A stretch of DNA of 59,283 bases, taken from positions 1 through 59,283 of the forward strand of contig ONLW01000014.1 of NCBI GenBank assembly GCA_900318835.1, read 5' to 3'. The notes beneath the pieces are model-generated. The model had not been told where the DNA came from. It ran no database searches and saw only the letters and a list, made by a program, of their open reading frames with translations. Numbering within the stretch: the stretch's first letter is position 1; every line of letters begins with the position of its first letter. The DNA is from an uncultured Bacteroidales bacterium. GTDB taxonomy: Bacteria > Bacteroidota > Bacteroidia > Bacteroidales > P3. Position numbers and translations under genes: made by a program. This document shows positions 33,890 to 41,241 of the stretch, one piece after another.

Positions 33890-35416
33890 TTATTGAGCGG
33901 GTATAAAATGTAGCTGCTCCATGCGGAACAACTGCGGCTGGTCGTTCTCCAATCCTGCCTGCTGTCGGCTGAAATGCATTGGATGCACCAACACGGGCAT
34001 CGACTCGATGGGCTGGTTCCAGAACTCGCTGCTGCGACGGTTCAGGCCGCTGATAATATACATGGTCAGGTCATAGCCCGTAGCCGCCAAGGGCGACGTA
34101 GGCTCCGAGCCGTAGGTGTCGCGGAAAGCCTTCAGAAAGTCCACATGCACGCTGTTGGTCATATCCCACGACGAAGAGAAGGTGTGGTAACCCAGCAGTT
34201 GCAATTGTGCAAAGTCGACATCATTGTAGTCACGCGTCCAGTCGCTGATGGTGTAGAGCCTCGGACTGTCGTTTTTGAAAGCCGACAGACGGTTGAGAAG
34301 GTTGCTCACATAGACGCGCATCTGGTCCACCTTGTGGTCGTAGATGCTCAGCACATTGCAGCCTGGAGTAGCTTTAAGCGTGGAGGTAAGCTTGCCACTC
34401 TGGTTCCAATTGAAGAGTGTGTATTTAATGTCGCCGCGCTCCTTGAGCTGACGTTTCAGCTCGTCAAGCACAGGCTTCTCGCTCGAAGCATTGGCTCCAT
34501 GAATGATGTAGAGGTGCCCATTGGGACGCTCAGCCTTCATATTGTTGAGCATTACGCGAATCTGACTTTCCATCGAAGGCTGAATCTTCACCATGAAGTT
34601 GTTCTCGACACAAATCTCACTGCGGGTAGCCATGGGGTTGACAATGTAGACGCCCGCCTGACGTGCCAATTCGGCAGCCTTGTCAAAGGCCTCACGGAAC
34701 AGCAGTGCCACCACGAAGTCGCTCTTGGCCACATTATGCGAGGCGAAAGCCGCCTCAACGGCAGCAGGGGTGTTGGTTGACACATCGGCCACATTGAGTT
34801 CCACGCTGATACCCTTCTCGGCAAGCACATCGAGTGCCATGCGGATACCCTCGTAGAATTCGATGAACTCGAACTGGCGATAGTTCTTCTTGCCTCGCTG
34901 CTCGATGTCGAACTTGGTGGTGGAGATGTCGTCAATCTGGTCCAGATGCAGCGGCATCATCACCGCCATCTTGATTACCTTGCCCGTCTTCTTCACAGTA
35001 GCTTGAGTATTCTGAACACTTCGATTATTCTGAACATTCTGATTACTCTGGGAAGGCTTCACAACCTCCTTGGTGGTCGGAGTGCTTGGCGAACTCGTCT
35101 CGATATCGGCAGGGAACTGGCCTCTTGCCGGCAGCCACACGGTGTCGCCGGGATGCAGGAAGTGGATGTCCACATGCGTCACAGCATCATAGCTCTCCAC
35201 CTTGTAGGCCTTCGAGATGGAGTACACCGTCTGGCCTTTCTCCACGATATGCACATAGTACTTGCGGCCATGCATCATCTGCGTCTCGGTTGAGATTTTT
35301 ACCGGAGCCGTTCCCGGAGCCTGGGCTCTCAAGGTGAAAGGTGAAAGGTGAAAGGTGAAAGCCATCGCTATCACCGCCACTATTACCTTTCGTTTTATTC
35401 CAGTCATATTTTTCAT
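33890..35416 (-). CDS. LysM plus periplasmic-binding-fold protein
   Basis: About 508 residues from the ATG at 35416; further in-frame ATGs at 35440 and 35407 keep the start uncertain. A signal peptide (VIVAVIAMAFTFHLSPFTLR) is followed by a LysM domain (YYVHIVEKGQTVYSISKAYK), an Asn/Gln-rich linker, then a type I periplasmic-binding fold (KMAVMMPLHLDQIDDIS, DFVVALLFREAFDKAAELAR, FNWNQSGKLTSTLKATPGCN). LysM binds peptidoglycan. The binding fold resembles amino-acid ABC receptors, but no transporter is nearby. Part of the signal peptide is encoded by GGTGAAA heptamer repeats and the linker by a 9-nt repeat. Confidence 0.82.
   Translation of the reverse strand: MKNMTGIKRKVIVAVIAMAFTFHLSPFTLRAQAPGTAPVKISTETQMMHGRKYYVHIVEKGQTVYSISKAYKVESYDAVTHVDIHFLHPGDTVWLPARGQFPADIETSSPSTPTTKEVVKPSQSNQNVQNNRSVQNTQATVKKTGKVIKMAVMMPLHLDQIDDISTTKFDIEQRGKKNYRQFEFIEFYEGIRMALDVLAEKGISVELNVADVSTNTPAAVEAAFASHNVAKSDFVVALLFREAFDKAAELARQAGVYIVNPMATRSEICVENNFMVKIQPSMESQIRVMLNNMKAERPNGHLYIIHGANASSEKPVLDELKRQLKERGDIKYTLFNWNQSGKLTSTLKATPGCNVLSIYDHKVDQMRVYVSNLLNRLSAFKNDSPRLYTISDWTRDYNDVDFAQLQLLGYHTFSSSWDMTNSVHVDFLKAFRDTYGSEPTSPLAATGYDLTMYIISGLNRRSSEFWNQPIESMPVLVHPMHFSRQQAGLENDQPQLFRMEQLHFIPAQ
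35003..35048. repeat. 9-nt repeat encoding the Gln-Asn linker of the LysM protein
   Basis: On the coding strand CAGAATGTT, CAGAATAAT, CGAAGTGTT and CAGAATACT run in frame and encode QNVQNNRSVQNT between the LysM and binding-fold domains. Confidence 0.65.
35331..35361. repeat. GGTGAAA heptamer repeat in the LysM protein signal peptide
   Basis: GGTGAAA occurs four times in direct tandem on the plus strand. On the coding strand it supplies FTFHLSPFTL of the signal peptide. An oppositely oriented pair (CACCTTTCACC) lies at 35431-35441, where the gene begins. Confidence 0.75.
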
Positions 35417-35446
35417 TATTCTTTTTGTTTCACCTTTCACCTGGGA

Positions 35447-36973
35447 TTATTCCCATTCAATGGTTGCAGGGGGTTTGGAGCTGATGTCGTAGCAAACACG
35501 GTTCACACCCTTCACCCGGTTGATAATCTCGTTCGAGACCTTGGCCATGAAGTCATAGGGCAGGTGGCTCCAGTCGGCAGTCATGCCGTCGACGCTCTCC
35601 ACAGCCCTCAGCGCCACAACACTTTCGTAGGTACGCTCGTCACCCATCACACCCACACTCTGCACAGGCAGCAACATGGCACCAGCCTGCCACACCTTGT
35701 CGTAGAGACCCGCGTCGCGGAGTCCCTGAATGAAGATGTGGTCCACCTCCTGAAGGATGCGCACCTTTTCGGGCGTCACATCGCTCAAGATTCGGATGGC
35801 CAAGCCGGGACCCGGGAAGGGATGACGGCCAATGAGCTCGTCTTTGATGCCCAGCTGACGGCCCACGCGGCGCACCTCGTCCTTGAAGAGGCTGCGCAGC
35901 GGCTCAACAAGCTGGAGTTTCATATAGTCGGGCAGGCCACCCACATTGTGGTGGCTCTTGATAGTCTGGCTGGGACCCTTAACGCTCGAACTCTCAATCA
36001 CGTCGGGGTAGATAGTACCCTGACCGAGCCACTTGGCATCGGTAATGAGCTTGGCCTCGGCATCGAACACATCGATAAAGGTCTTGCCGATGGCCTTACG
36101 CTTTTTCTCGGGTTCTTTCACTCCGGCCAGCACGTCATAGAAACGCTGCTTGGCATCGACACCCTTCACATTGAGGCCCATATCCTTATAGCTTTCGAGC
36201 ACACTCTCGAACTCATTCTTGCGCAACAGACCGTTATCCACAAAGATACAGTGGAGCTGATGTCCGATGGCACGGTTGAGGAGCACGGCAGCCACGGTGC
36301 TGTCCACACCGCCGCTCAATCCGAGCACCACCTTGTCGTCACCCACCTTCTCGCGCAACTCCTTGACAGTCGTCTCAATAAAGCTCGCGGGAGTCCACTC
36401 CTGACGGCAACCGCAGATATCGACCACAAAGTTGCGCAACAGCGTGACGCCGTCGGTCGAATGGTGCACTTCGGGGTGGAACTGGATGGCATAAGTCTGC
36501 TCGCCTTCAATCTGATAGCCTGCGTATTTGACATTCTCGGTCGAGCAGATGGTCTTGTAACCCTCGGGGAGCACCTCGATGGTGTCGCCGTGGCTCATCC
36601 AGACCTGGCTGCCCATCGGAACGCCCTTCATCAGCGGATTGCTGCTGTCGATGAAATTGAGATTGGCGCGGCCATACTCGCGAATCTTGCTCTGCTGCAC
36701 ACGTCCGCCACCCCATTTGGCCAAATACTGGGCACCGTAGCAAACAGCCAGCAACGGCAGTTTGCCTTTAATATTGCTCATGTCGGGCACAGGTGCATCG
36801 GCAGCGTTGCAGCTGTAAGGGCTACCCGAAAAAACAACGCCCTTCACATCGGGTGTGAGGGCAGGAATCTTGTTGAACGGATGGATTTCGCAGTAAACAT
36901 TCGCCTCGCGAATCTTGCGCGCGATGAGCTGAGTGTATTGAGAGCCAAAGTCTAAGATGATTATCGTATCCAT
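35447..36973 (-). CDS. guaA: GMP synthase (glutamine-hydrolysing)
   Basis: A 508-residue enzyme from the ATG at 36973. The glutaminase domain has [18 protein letters not shown], the nucleophile in [16 protein letters not shown] and the His-Glu pair in [10 protein letters not shown]. The ATP pyrophosphatase domain has the P-loop [18 protein letters not shown], then [10 protein letters not shown] and [12 protein letters not shown]. The C-terminus [19 protein letters not shown] is canonical. It converts XMP to GMP. The LysM gene follows within 30 nt on the same strand. Confidence 0.96.
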   Translation of the reverse strand: MDTIIILDFGSQYTQLIARKIREANVYCEIHPFNKIPALTPDVKGVVFSGSPYSCNAADAPVPDMSNIKGKLPLLAVCYGAQYLAKWGGGRVQQSKIREYGRANLNFIDSSNPLMKGVPMGSQVWMSHGDTIEVLPEGYKTICSTENVKYAGYQIEGEQTYAIQFHPEVHHSTDGVTLLRNFVVDICGCRQEWTPASFIETTVKELREKVGDDKVVLGLSGGVDSTVAAVLLNRAIGHQLHCIFVDNGLLRKNEFESVLESYKDMGLNVKGVDAKQRFYDVLAGVKEPEKKRKAIGKTFIDVFDAEAKLITDAKWLGQGTIYPDVIESSSVKGPSQTIKSHHNVGGLPDYMKLQLVEPLRSLFKDEVRRVGRQLGIKDELIGRHPFPGPGLAIRILSDVTPEKVRILQEVDHIFIQGLRDAGLYDKVWQAGAMLLPVQSVGVMGDERTYESVVALRAVESVDGMTADWSHLPYDFMAKVSNEIINRVKGVNRVCYDISSKPPATIEWE

Positions 36974-36995
36974 ATATTGTATTATTTTAAAAATG

Positions 36996-37003
36996 CAAAA
37001 ATA
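36996..37003 (-). promoter_or_regulatory. -7 box (TATTTTTG) for guaA
   Basis: The reverse complement reads TATTTTTG about 23 nt ahead of the guaA start. The rest of the 37007-37286 gap holds repeat copy 4 and A/T-rich DNA. Confidence 0.6.
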
Positions 37004-37096
37004 CACATTCCCTCCGACATGACAAAATTTTTTTCTTCCCCCACCTCTTTTTCAACCCTAAATACTCCTTTTTCCAGCACCCCCAAACTCCTACTT

Positions 37097-37150
37097 TGTA
37101 CCTACCAACTCCTTACCAACTCCTACCACAGTAGGTTTTGATAGGTCTTT
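37097..37150. repeat. Palindromic GTTGGTAGG element, copy 4 (degenerate)
   Basis: CCTACCAACTCCTTACC is followed by AACTCCTACCACAGTAGG and TTTTGATAGG. The centre and right arm have decayed relative to the other copies. Confidence 0.7.
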
Positions 37151-37286
37151 CATTAAGTTAAAATTCGTCATTTTAACATTCATTAAGAAAGTTTATATGC
37201 CACAAACGCAATGTTTAAAAATCATGGTCTTTTGGGAATAAAAAATAATATTTTAAATTATTTCATTATATGTCATTTTTTTTATG

Positions 37287-37294
37287 TACCTTTG
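37287..37294 (+). promoter_or_regulatory. -7 box (TACCTTTG) almost touching the bamD start
   Basis: TACCTTTG ends only 6 nt before the ATG at 37301. With the usual start-site distance the mRNA would begin at or next to the ATG. Confidence 0.6.
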
Positions 37295-37300
37295 CAAGTT

Positions 37301-38104
37301 ATGAATAAAACAAAAACCACACTCGGAATCTTCGCAGCATGCTTGCTACTAGCAAGTTGCAACAACTTTAACAAGCTATTAAACAGCAACGATTACGACG
37401 CAAAGTATGCGGCGGCGATGAAATACTACAACGACAACATGTTCTCGCGCGCCGCCCAGTTGTTTGAAAATCTCACCCTTTACTACCGCGGCAAAGAGAA
37501 CGCAGAAAACATCGCCTGGTACTACGGTATGTCGCTCCTCCAGGAGAAGGACTACTTCACCGCAGGCTACCAGTTCAAGCGCTTCGCCCGCCAGTTCCCC
37601 TACAGCGACCGTCTGGAGGATGCCAGTTTCTATTCGGCCTATTGTAAATATATGGACTCGCCCGAATACAACCTTGACCAGAGTCAGACCAAAGAGGCCG
37701 TCAATGAGTTCGAGTCCTATGTGGAGCGGTGGCCCCGCAGCACCCGCATTCCCGAGGTGAACAACTACCTCGACGAACTGCGCAAGAAACTGACACGCAA
37801 GGACTACGAGATTGCCTACGGATACTATTTCATCGAAGAATACCATGCCGCCTACGAGTCGTTCAAGCAATTCCTCAACAACTACCCCGAGGCCACGATG
37901 CGCGAGGAGGCGATGTATTATATGCTCGAATCGAGCTACCGCTACGCCATCAACAGCCGCGAGGACAAGATGTATGAGCGCCTGCAGCAGGTAATCAACG
38001 ACTTCGACAAGTTCAGCAGCAGCTTCAGCAACTCGACACGCCTGGCCGACGCACAGAACATCTACACCAAGACCCGCGAGGCCATGGCAAAGATCAAACA
38101 GTGA
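37301..38104 (+). CDS. bamD: Outer-membrane assembly lipoprotein BamD
   Basis: A 267-residue lipoprotein with signal peptide and lipobox (MNKTKTTLGIFAACLLLASC). Tetratricopeptide-like helices follow: YAAAMKYYNDNMFSRAAQLF, WYYGMSLLQEKDYFTAGYQF, FARQFPYSDRLEDASFYSAY and AYESFKQFLNNYPEATMREE. BamD is the essential lipoprotein partner of BamA in beta-barrel insertion. The order bamD, omega, coaBC matches other Bacteroidota. An in-frame extension upstream overlaps the promoter and is rejected. Confidence 0.9.
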   Translation: MNKTKTTLGIFAACLLLASCNNFNKLLNSNDYDAKYAAAMKYYNDNMFSRAAQLFENLTLYYRGKENAENIAWYYGMSLLQEKDYFTAGYQFKRFARQFPYSDRLEDASFYSAYCKYMDSPEYNLDQSQTKEAVNEFESYVERWPRSTRIPEVNNYLDELRKKLTRKDYEIAYGYYFIEEYHAAYESFKQFLNNYPEATMREEAMYYMLESSYRYAINSREDKMYERLQQVINDFDKFSSSFSNSTRLADAQNIYTKTREAMAKIKQ

Positions 38105-38129
38105 AAAAATAAAAAAGAAAGAAAATAAA

Positions 38130-38507
38130 ATGGAAGAGAAAAAGAAAAAAGTGGTGAACACCACCATTACGCGCAACACCGCTGATTTCAGCAACATGAC
38201 CGAGAACATCTACGAAACCGTCGCCATGCTCACCAAGCGTGCCAACCAAATTGCCGCCGAGGAGAAACGCGATCTCCACAACAAGATTGACGAATTCAAG
38301 AGCAGCAACGACACCATCGACGAGATGTACGAGAACCGTGAGCAGATTGAAATCGTGCGCCGCTACGAGCAGATGCCCAAGCCTACACTCGAGGCCACCG
38401 AGGAATACCTTGATGGCAAGATTTTTTACCGCAACCCTGCCAAGGAGAGTGCCGAAGTGAAACAGGCTGAGGCCATCGACGAAGAAATCAAGAAGATAGA
38501 AGCCTAA
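38130..38507 (+). CDS. rpoZ: RNA polymerase omega subunit, Bacteroidota type
   Basis: A 125-residue, strongly charged protein: TTITRNTADFSNMTENIYET, MLTKRANQIAAEEKRDLHNK, and later PKPTLEATEEYLDGKIFYRN. These are the conserved omega-like segments in Bacteroidota, where the protein is longer than enterobacterial omega (about 90). The YETVAMLTKRANQIA region corresponds to the omega helix contacting beta-prime. It is encoded between bamD and coaBC, a conserved position. Confidence 0.8.
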   Translation: MEEKKKKVVNTTITRNTADFSNMTENIYETVAMLTKRANQIAAEEKRDLHNKIDEFKSSNDTIDEMYENREQIEIVRRYEQMPKPTLEATEEYLDGKIFYRNPAKESAEVKQAEAIDEEIKKIEA

Positions 38508-38510
38508 GGA

Positions 38511-39680
38511 ATGAAAATTGTCGTCGGCATTACCGGAGGCATCGCAGCCTACAAAGCACCCGAACTGGTGCGCCTGCTGAAAAAAGCAGGGCACGAGGTG
38601 CGCTGTGCCGCCACAGGACATGCGCTGGAGTTTGTCACGAGGGTCACCCTCGAGACGGTCTCAGGCGCACCGATTTATTCCGACCTCTTTGCTTCGGGAC
38701 GCACCGAACACATCTCCCTTAAGGACTGGGGCGAGATGCTGGTGGTGGCTCCCGCCACAGCCAACATCATCGGCAAAGTGGCTGGTGGCATCGCTGACGA
38801 CGCTTTAAGCACACTGCTACTGGCTTTCTCCGGAAAACCCATCATCATGGCTCCGGCCATGAACTGCGAGATATGGGCTCATCCCGCCGTGCAGCGTAAT
38901 GTGGCTCTGTTGAAGTCTTGGGGTATCCGCATGGTGGGCCCCGAAGAGGGCGAGCTGGCTTGCGGAGTGAGCGGCGTGGGCCGTATGGCAGAGCCGACAC
39001 TAATCGCTGACGCAATTTGTCAAGGTGAAAGGTTAAAGGTTAAAGGTGAAAGGTGGCTTGTCACAGCCGGACCGACCTATGAGCGCATTGACAGCGTCCG
39101 CTTCATCGGCAACTACAGCAGCGGTAAGATGGGCTTTGCTCTGGCTCAGGCATTGGGCGATGCTGGGGCCGATGTGGAACTGGTAACGGGTCCCACATCG
39201 TTATCCATCAGCCATCCACGAATCCATCGTACCAGTATCGAAAGCGCCCGCGAGATGTATGCCGCCGCCACCGAAGTATTCCCTCATTGCAATGGAGCCA
39301 TCCTCTCGGCCGCCGTGGCCGACTACCGTCCGTCAGAATGTGCCGACCACAAACTCAAAAAGAACGGCTCAGAAGGCATGCACCTCGACTTGGTGCAGAA
39401 TCCCGACATCCTCGCCACCCTCGGCAACATGAAAACCTCTGGGCAGACACTCGTTGGATTCGCGCTCGAAACCGACAACGAGGAAGCCAACGCCCAGCGT
39501 AAACTGGAGAAAAAGAACCTCGATTATATCGTTCTCAATTCGCTGCGCGACAAAGGAGCAGGCTTTGGCGTCGACACCAACAAGGTGACAATCCTCTCGC
39601 GTGACGGCAAGCGCAGGGAAAGCCCACTGCTTTCAAAGAAAGAGGTGGCTCATTTGATAGTAGAAACCATTACAGCATGA
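38511..39680 (+). CDS. coaBC: Bifunctional PPC decarboxylase / PPC synthetase
   Basis: A 389-residue fusion. CoaC half: ITGGIAAYKAPELVRLLKKA, PATANIIGKVAGGIADDALS, PAMNCEIWAHPAVQRN, and the substrate-binding region GELACGVSGVGRMAEP. CoaB half: VTAGPTYERIDSVRFIGNYS, SSGKMGFALAQALGDAGADV, AAVADYRPSECADHKLKK and KNLDYIVLNSL. It performs two consecutive steps of coenzyme A synthesis. The linker (residues about 171-184) is encoded by GGTGAAA/GGTTAAA heptamers, giving GERLKVKGERW. Confidence 0.94.
   Translation: MKIVVGITGGIAAYKAPELVRLLKKAGHEVRCAATGHALEFVTRVTLETVSGAPIYSDLFASGRTEHISLKDWGEMLVVAPATANIIGKVAGGIADDALSTLLLAFSGKPIIMAPAMNCEIWAHPAVQRNVALLKSWGIRMVGPEEGELACGVSGVGRMAEPTLIADAICQGERLKVKGERWLVTAGPTYERIDSVRFIGNYSSGKMGFALAQALGDAGADVELVTGPTSLSISHPRIHRTSIESAREMYAAATEVFPHCNGAILSAAVADYRPSECADHKLKKNGSEGMHLDLVQNPDILATLGNMKTSGQTLVGFALETDNEEANAQRKLEKKNLDYIVLNSLRDKGAGFGVDTNKVTILSRDGKRRESPLLSKKEVAHLIVETITA
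39021..39057. repeat. GGTGAAA/GGTTAAA heptamer repeat in the coaBC linker
   Basis: Four heptamers (GGTGAAA, GGTTAAA, GGTTAAA, GGTGAAA) run in tandem exactly at the CoaC-CoaB domain boundary, and are the same family as in the LysM gene at 35331. Confidence 0.75.
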
Positions 39681-40654
39681 AGAAACTAAGCATCATTGCC
39701 ATAATACTGGCCTCCGTGGCAATTGCCGGTGAGGCCTTTATTTTCGCCACACGCAAGGAAAACAACAGCGACGAAATTCTCACTCGTGCCATCCGCGCGG
39801 ACTACCGCGTCTATGCACCGCCGATGCCAGACACGCTTTACTTCTGCGGTGAACGTGTGCCACTGAATCTGTGGTATGTGCGCGAAGGCCTCGACCGCGA
39901 ACTGGTCAGCAACATGTACTACCAGAGCAGCACGCTCTTCAATATCAAGCGTGCCACACGAGTCTTCCCCACCATCGAACGCATCCTCAAGGAGGAGGGC
40001 GTGCCACAGGACATGAAGTACCTCTGCGTTATCGAGAGTGGGCTGCAGAATGTCACCTCACCTGCAGGTGCTGGTGGCTATTGGCAGTTCATGAAAGCCA
40101 CAGGTCAGAAGTACGGACTGGAGATTACCGACGAGATTGACATGCGCAACGAGCTCGAAGCCTCGACACATGCCGCATGCCGCTACCTCAAGTCGCTCAA
40201 GGCACGCTTCGGCGGATGGACCGAGGCTGCAGCGGCTTACAACTGTGGAGAGAACGGTTTGGAGAAGCGCCTTGCCAACCAGCGGCAAAAAAGCTATTAC
40301 GAACTATTGCTCAACAAAGAGACACAACGCTATGTCTACCGAATCCTAGCCCTCAAACTCATCATGCAGCACCCACAGGACTACGGCTACACGGTGCGCC
40401 GCTGCGACACTTACCCCGAACTGCCCTACGAGGAGGTAGCCCTCAGCGGCCAGAACGTCGACTTGGTGCAGTTCTCCATCGACAACGGCACCACCTACAA
40501 GATGCTCCGCACCATGAATCCGTGGATTACCACCGACAAACTTAAGAACAAATCCGGCAATACATACCGCGTTCGCATCCCCACCCAAAAAGGCACCGAA
40601 TACAATACCATCACCAAAGGCAAACACGACACCATGGTAATAGAAAGCATGTAA
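39677..40654 (+). CDS. Lytic transglycosylase with C-terminal LysM
   Basis: A 325-residue exported protein with an N-terminal hydrophobic segment (LSIIAIILASVAIAGEAFIF). The SLT domain has the catalytic Glu120 in YLCVIESGLQN, GAGGYWQFMKATGQKYGL, YLKSLKARFGGWTEAAAAYN and CGENGLEKRL. A C-terminal LysM-like region follows (IDNGTTYKMLRTMNPWI). It cleaves peptidoglycan glycan strands in the periplasm. Its ATG overlaps the coaBC stop. Confidence 0.9.
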   Translation: MKKLSIIAIILASVAIAGEAFIFATRKENNSDEILTRAIRADYRVYAPPMPDTLYFCGERVPLNLWYVREGLDRELVSNMYYQSSTLFNIKRATRVFPTIERILKEEGVPQDMKYLCVIESGLQNVTSPAGAGGYWQFMKATGQKYGLEITDEIDMRNELEASTHAACRYLKSLKARFGGWTEAAAAYNCGENGLEKRLANQRQKSYYELLLNKETQRYVYRILALKLIMQHPQDYGYTVRRCDTYPELPYEEVALSGQNVDLVQFSIDNGTTYKMLRTMNPWITTDKLKNKSGNTYRVRIPTQKGTEYNTITKGKHDTMVIESM

Positions 40655-40660
40655 GATTTT

Positions 40661-40691
40661 TTTGTCATTTGGAGATTTTTGTGTATTTTTG
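40661..40691 (+). promoter_or_regulatory. Promoter for the lipocalin-like lipoprotein gene
   Basis: A -33 TTTG at 40661-40664 and a -7 TATTTTTG at 40684-40691, about 20 nt apart, lie ahead of the ATG at 40744. Confidence 0.7.
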
Positions 40692-40743
40692 CAACCGATT
40701 TGAACAAAATATTATTTTATACAAGAATTAAATACATTACAAA

Positions 40744-41202
40744 ATGAAAAAAATAAATGTACTTGCATTGATGTTCTGCATCGCAACACTAGGACTGGCA
40801 GTCTCATGCAATAAAGAAGAAAAGGAGGAAATATCGCTTGTTGGCAAGTGGAAATGTATTTACGCATTGGTTGAGAATTTCGACTATATAAAGTCTGGGC
40901 AGACTATCAAAATTGACACCAACATCTACTACGACGAGGGTAGGATTGGCAAAATATGGGAATTTTCGCAAGATGGACTTTTCACAAGAGAAGGCGTCCA
41001 AGACCATAGATATACCATTACGGGCAATAACATCACATTCATACGTACCGAACGTCCATATGACACAACTGGAATAATGATGATATCGGAAATACACAAT
41101 GATTGGATGCAACTATTCAGCATGTCCGATACTCGCGATACCTCAGGGGTAGGTACCCACAGGGAAAATACATTTATTTTCTCCAAGATAGAAGAAGAAT
41201 AG
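40744..41202 (+). CDS. Lipocalin-like lipoprotein
   Basis: A 152-residue lipoprotein with lipobox MKKINVLALMFCIATLGLAV SC-type (cleavage before Cys22) and a small beta-barrel pattern: SLVGKWKCIYALVENF, KIWEFSQDGLFTREG, YTITGNNITFIR, HNDWMQLFSMSD and NTFIFSKIEEE. This pattern fits the lipocalin-like family common in Bacteroidota surface and periplasm. Ligand and role are unknown. It has its own promoter. The DNA is more A/T-rich than its neighbours, which may indicate recent gain. Confidence 0.7.
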   Translation: MKKINVLALMFCIATLGLAVSCNKEEKEEISLVGKWKCIYALVENFDYIKSGQTIKIDTNIYYDEGRIGKIWEFSQDGLFTREGVQDHRYTITGNNITFIRTERPYDTTGIMMISEIHNDWMQLFSMSDTRDTSGVGTHRENTFIFSKIEEE

Positions 41203-41241
41203 CCGTAGGTACCGACGACACAAAAGGCCATTAGTCCCGGA

